Below are positions 63,440 to 64,000 of a stretch of DNA of 64,000 nucleotides, in pieces. Positions within the stretch are counted from its first letter, which is position 1. Each line of letters starts with the position of its first letter. The notes beneath the pieces are model-generated. The model worked only from the letters and a program-made list of their open reading frames with translations, searched no databases and was not told the DNA's origin. The stretch lies in assembly GCA_963920635.1 (NCBI GenBank), contig OY987307.1, forward strand, positions 16,197,735-16,261,734. Reading direction: 5' to 3'. A program made the translations under genes and the position numbers. This DNA is from Pseudeuparius sepicola. Lineage: Eukaryota > Arthropoda > Insecta > Coleoptera > Anthribidae.

Positions 63440-64000
63440 ATATAAGAAGCGACAATTTATGAAGCAACCAATATTAAATACTTGGGTATTATAATTGACA
63501 AAAATTTGAAATGGAATGAACACATCAATTATGTAGTCAAAAAAATTAGGCAAGTTATTCCTAAAATTTTATTTTTAAAAAACATTTTAGACATAAAATC
63601 TTTAGAAATAATATATTATGGTATAATACAATCCCAATTAAGTTATGGAATTCTTGGTTGGGGAGGGGTAAATCAAAATTACTTAATAAAATTATAAATT
63701 TTACAAAAACTGTTTTTAAAAATTATATATAAAAAAATTATATGTACCCAACAAATGTATTATTCAAAGAAACAAATAAAATGACAATAAGGCAGCTATA
63801 TTGCTACAATATTTTATAAAAACATAATAAATTATGAAGAACAGGTCATGTATGAAACTAGAAATAAATTGATTTTAAAATTCAAAGCCAACTAAGCTAT
63901 AGGCCAAAAGCATTTAAATTTTTTATTAACATGTGTTTACGAAATTACTCCTAAGGATATTAAATTAACTAAAATACATAAAATGTATAAATAAAAGTTA
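63440..64000 (+). mobile_element. LINE 3' fragment (non-LTR reverse transcriptase end)
   Basis: The frame near 63460-63697 reads KYLGIIIDKNLKWNEHI, LKNILDIKSLEIIYYGIIQSQLSYG and LGWGG, the post-catalytic region typical of Jockey/CR1-type LINE enzymes. It then breaks into other frames with TIRQLY-like and YEEQVMYETRNKL pieces. The element is 5'-truncated; its 3' end may lie beyond the window. Confidence 0.8.

Overview
The window is AT-rich nuclear DNA of an insect. The evidence is an insect-type retrovirus-like LTR element with an env gene, a BEL/Pao retrotransposon, P-element/THAP, mariner and Tigger-type transposons, and one intron-containing host gene whose splice sites all work. I cannot fix the insect order from the sequence. 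There is no bacterial gene organisation and no CRISPR array, and I found no rRNA or convincing tRNA gene.

Only one host gene is firmly supported: the ribosome-biogenesis WD40 protein BOP1 (+ strand, 27319-50571). Seven coding exons join in phase to 782 codons, the usual size of the family. The introns (10.1, 5.7, 1.1, 0.14, 3.2 and 0.7 kb) carry most of the repeats described here.

Layout. 1-2238: noncoding sequence with three CTCF-like motifs and a broken P-element transposase (- strand). 2239-12500: an errantivirus-like endogenous retrovirus (LTRs differ at 2 of 191 positions; gag and env open; pol broken) with a 3.6-kb TIR transposon inserted inside its integrase. 13764-19507: a decayed BEL/Pao element next to a split THAP-domain gene fragment (19505-22350). 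22352-26892: a mosaic of a THAP-bearing TIR element, a Ty3/gypsy integrase fragment split by a 434-bp TIR element, and direct repeats. 27319-50571: BOP1, with intronic fold-back elements, a deleted Tigger, a four-copy 588-bp tandem array and a 2-kb element with an 8-bp target duplication. 50572-64000: a dead mariner, a duplicated 1.2-kb segment, further fold-backs, a possible minus-strand exon with a duplicated 27-codon unit, and the 3' end of a LINE.

The strongest pattern is the density of long, almost complete fold-back (palindromic) elements, most with CAGGGTG-like ends and TA or TATA flanks. Several lie in BOP1 introns and would form hairpins of roughly 100 to 600 bp in the pre-mRNA. I found no operon-like or defence-like cassette. 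The unusual content is the nested transposon architecture and its possible RNA consequences.
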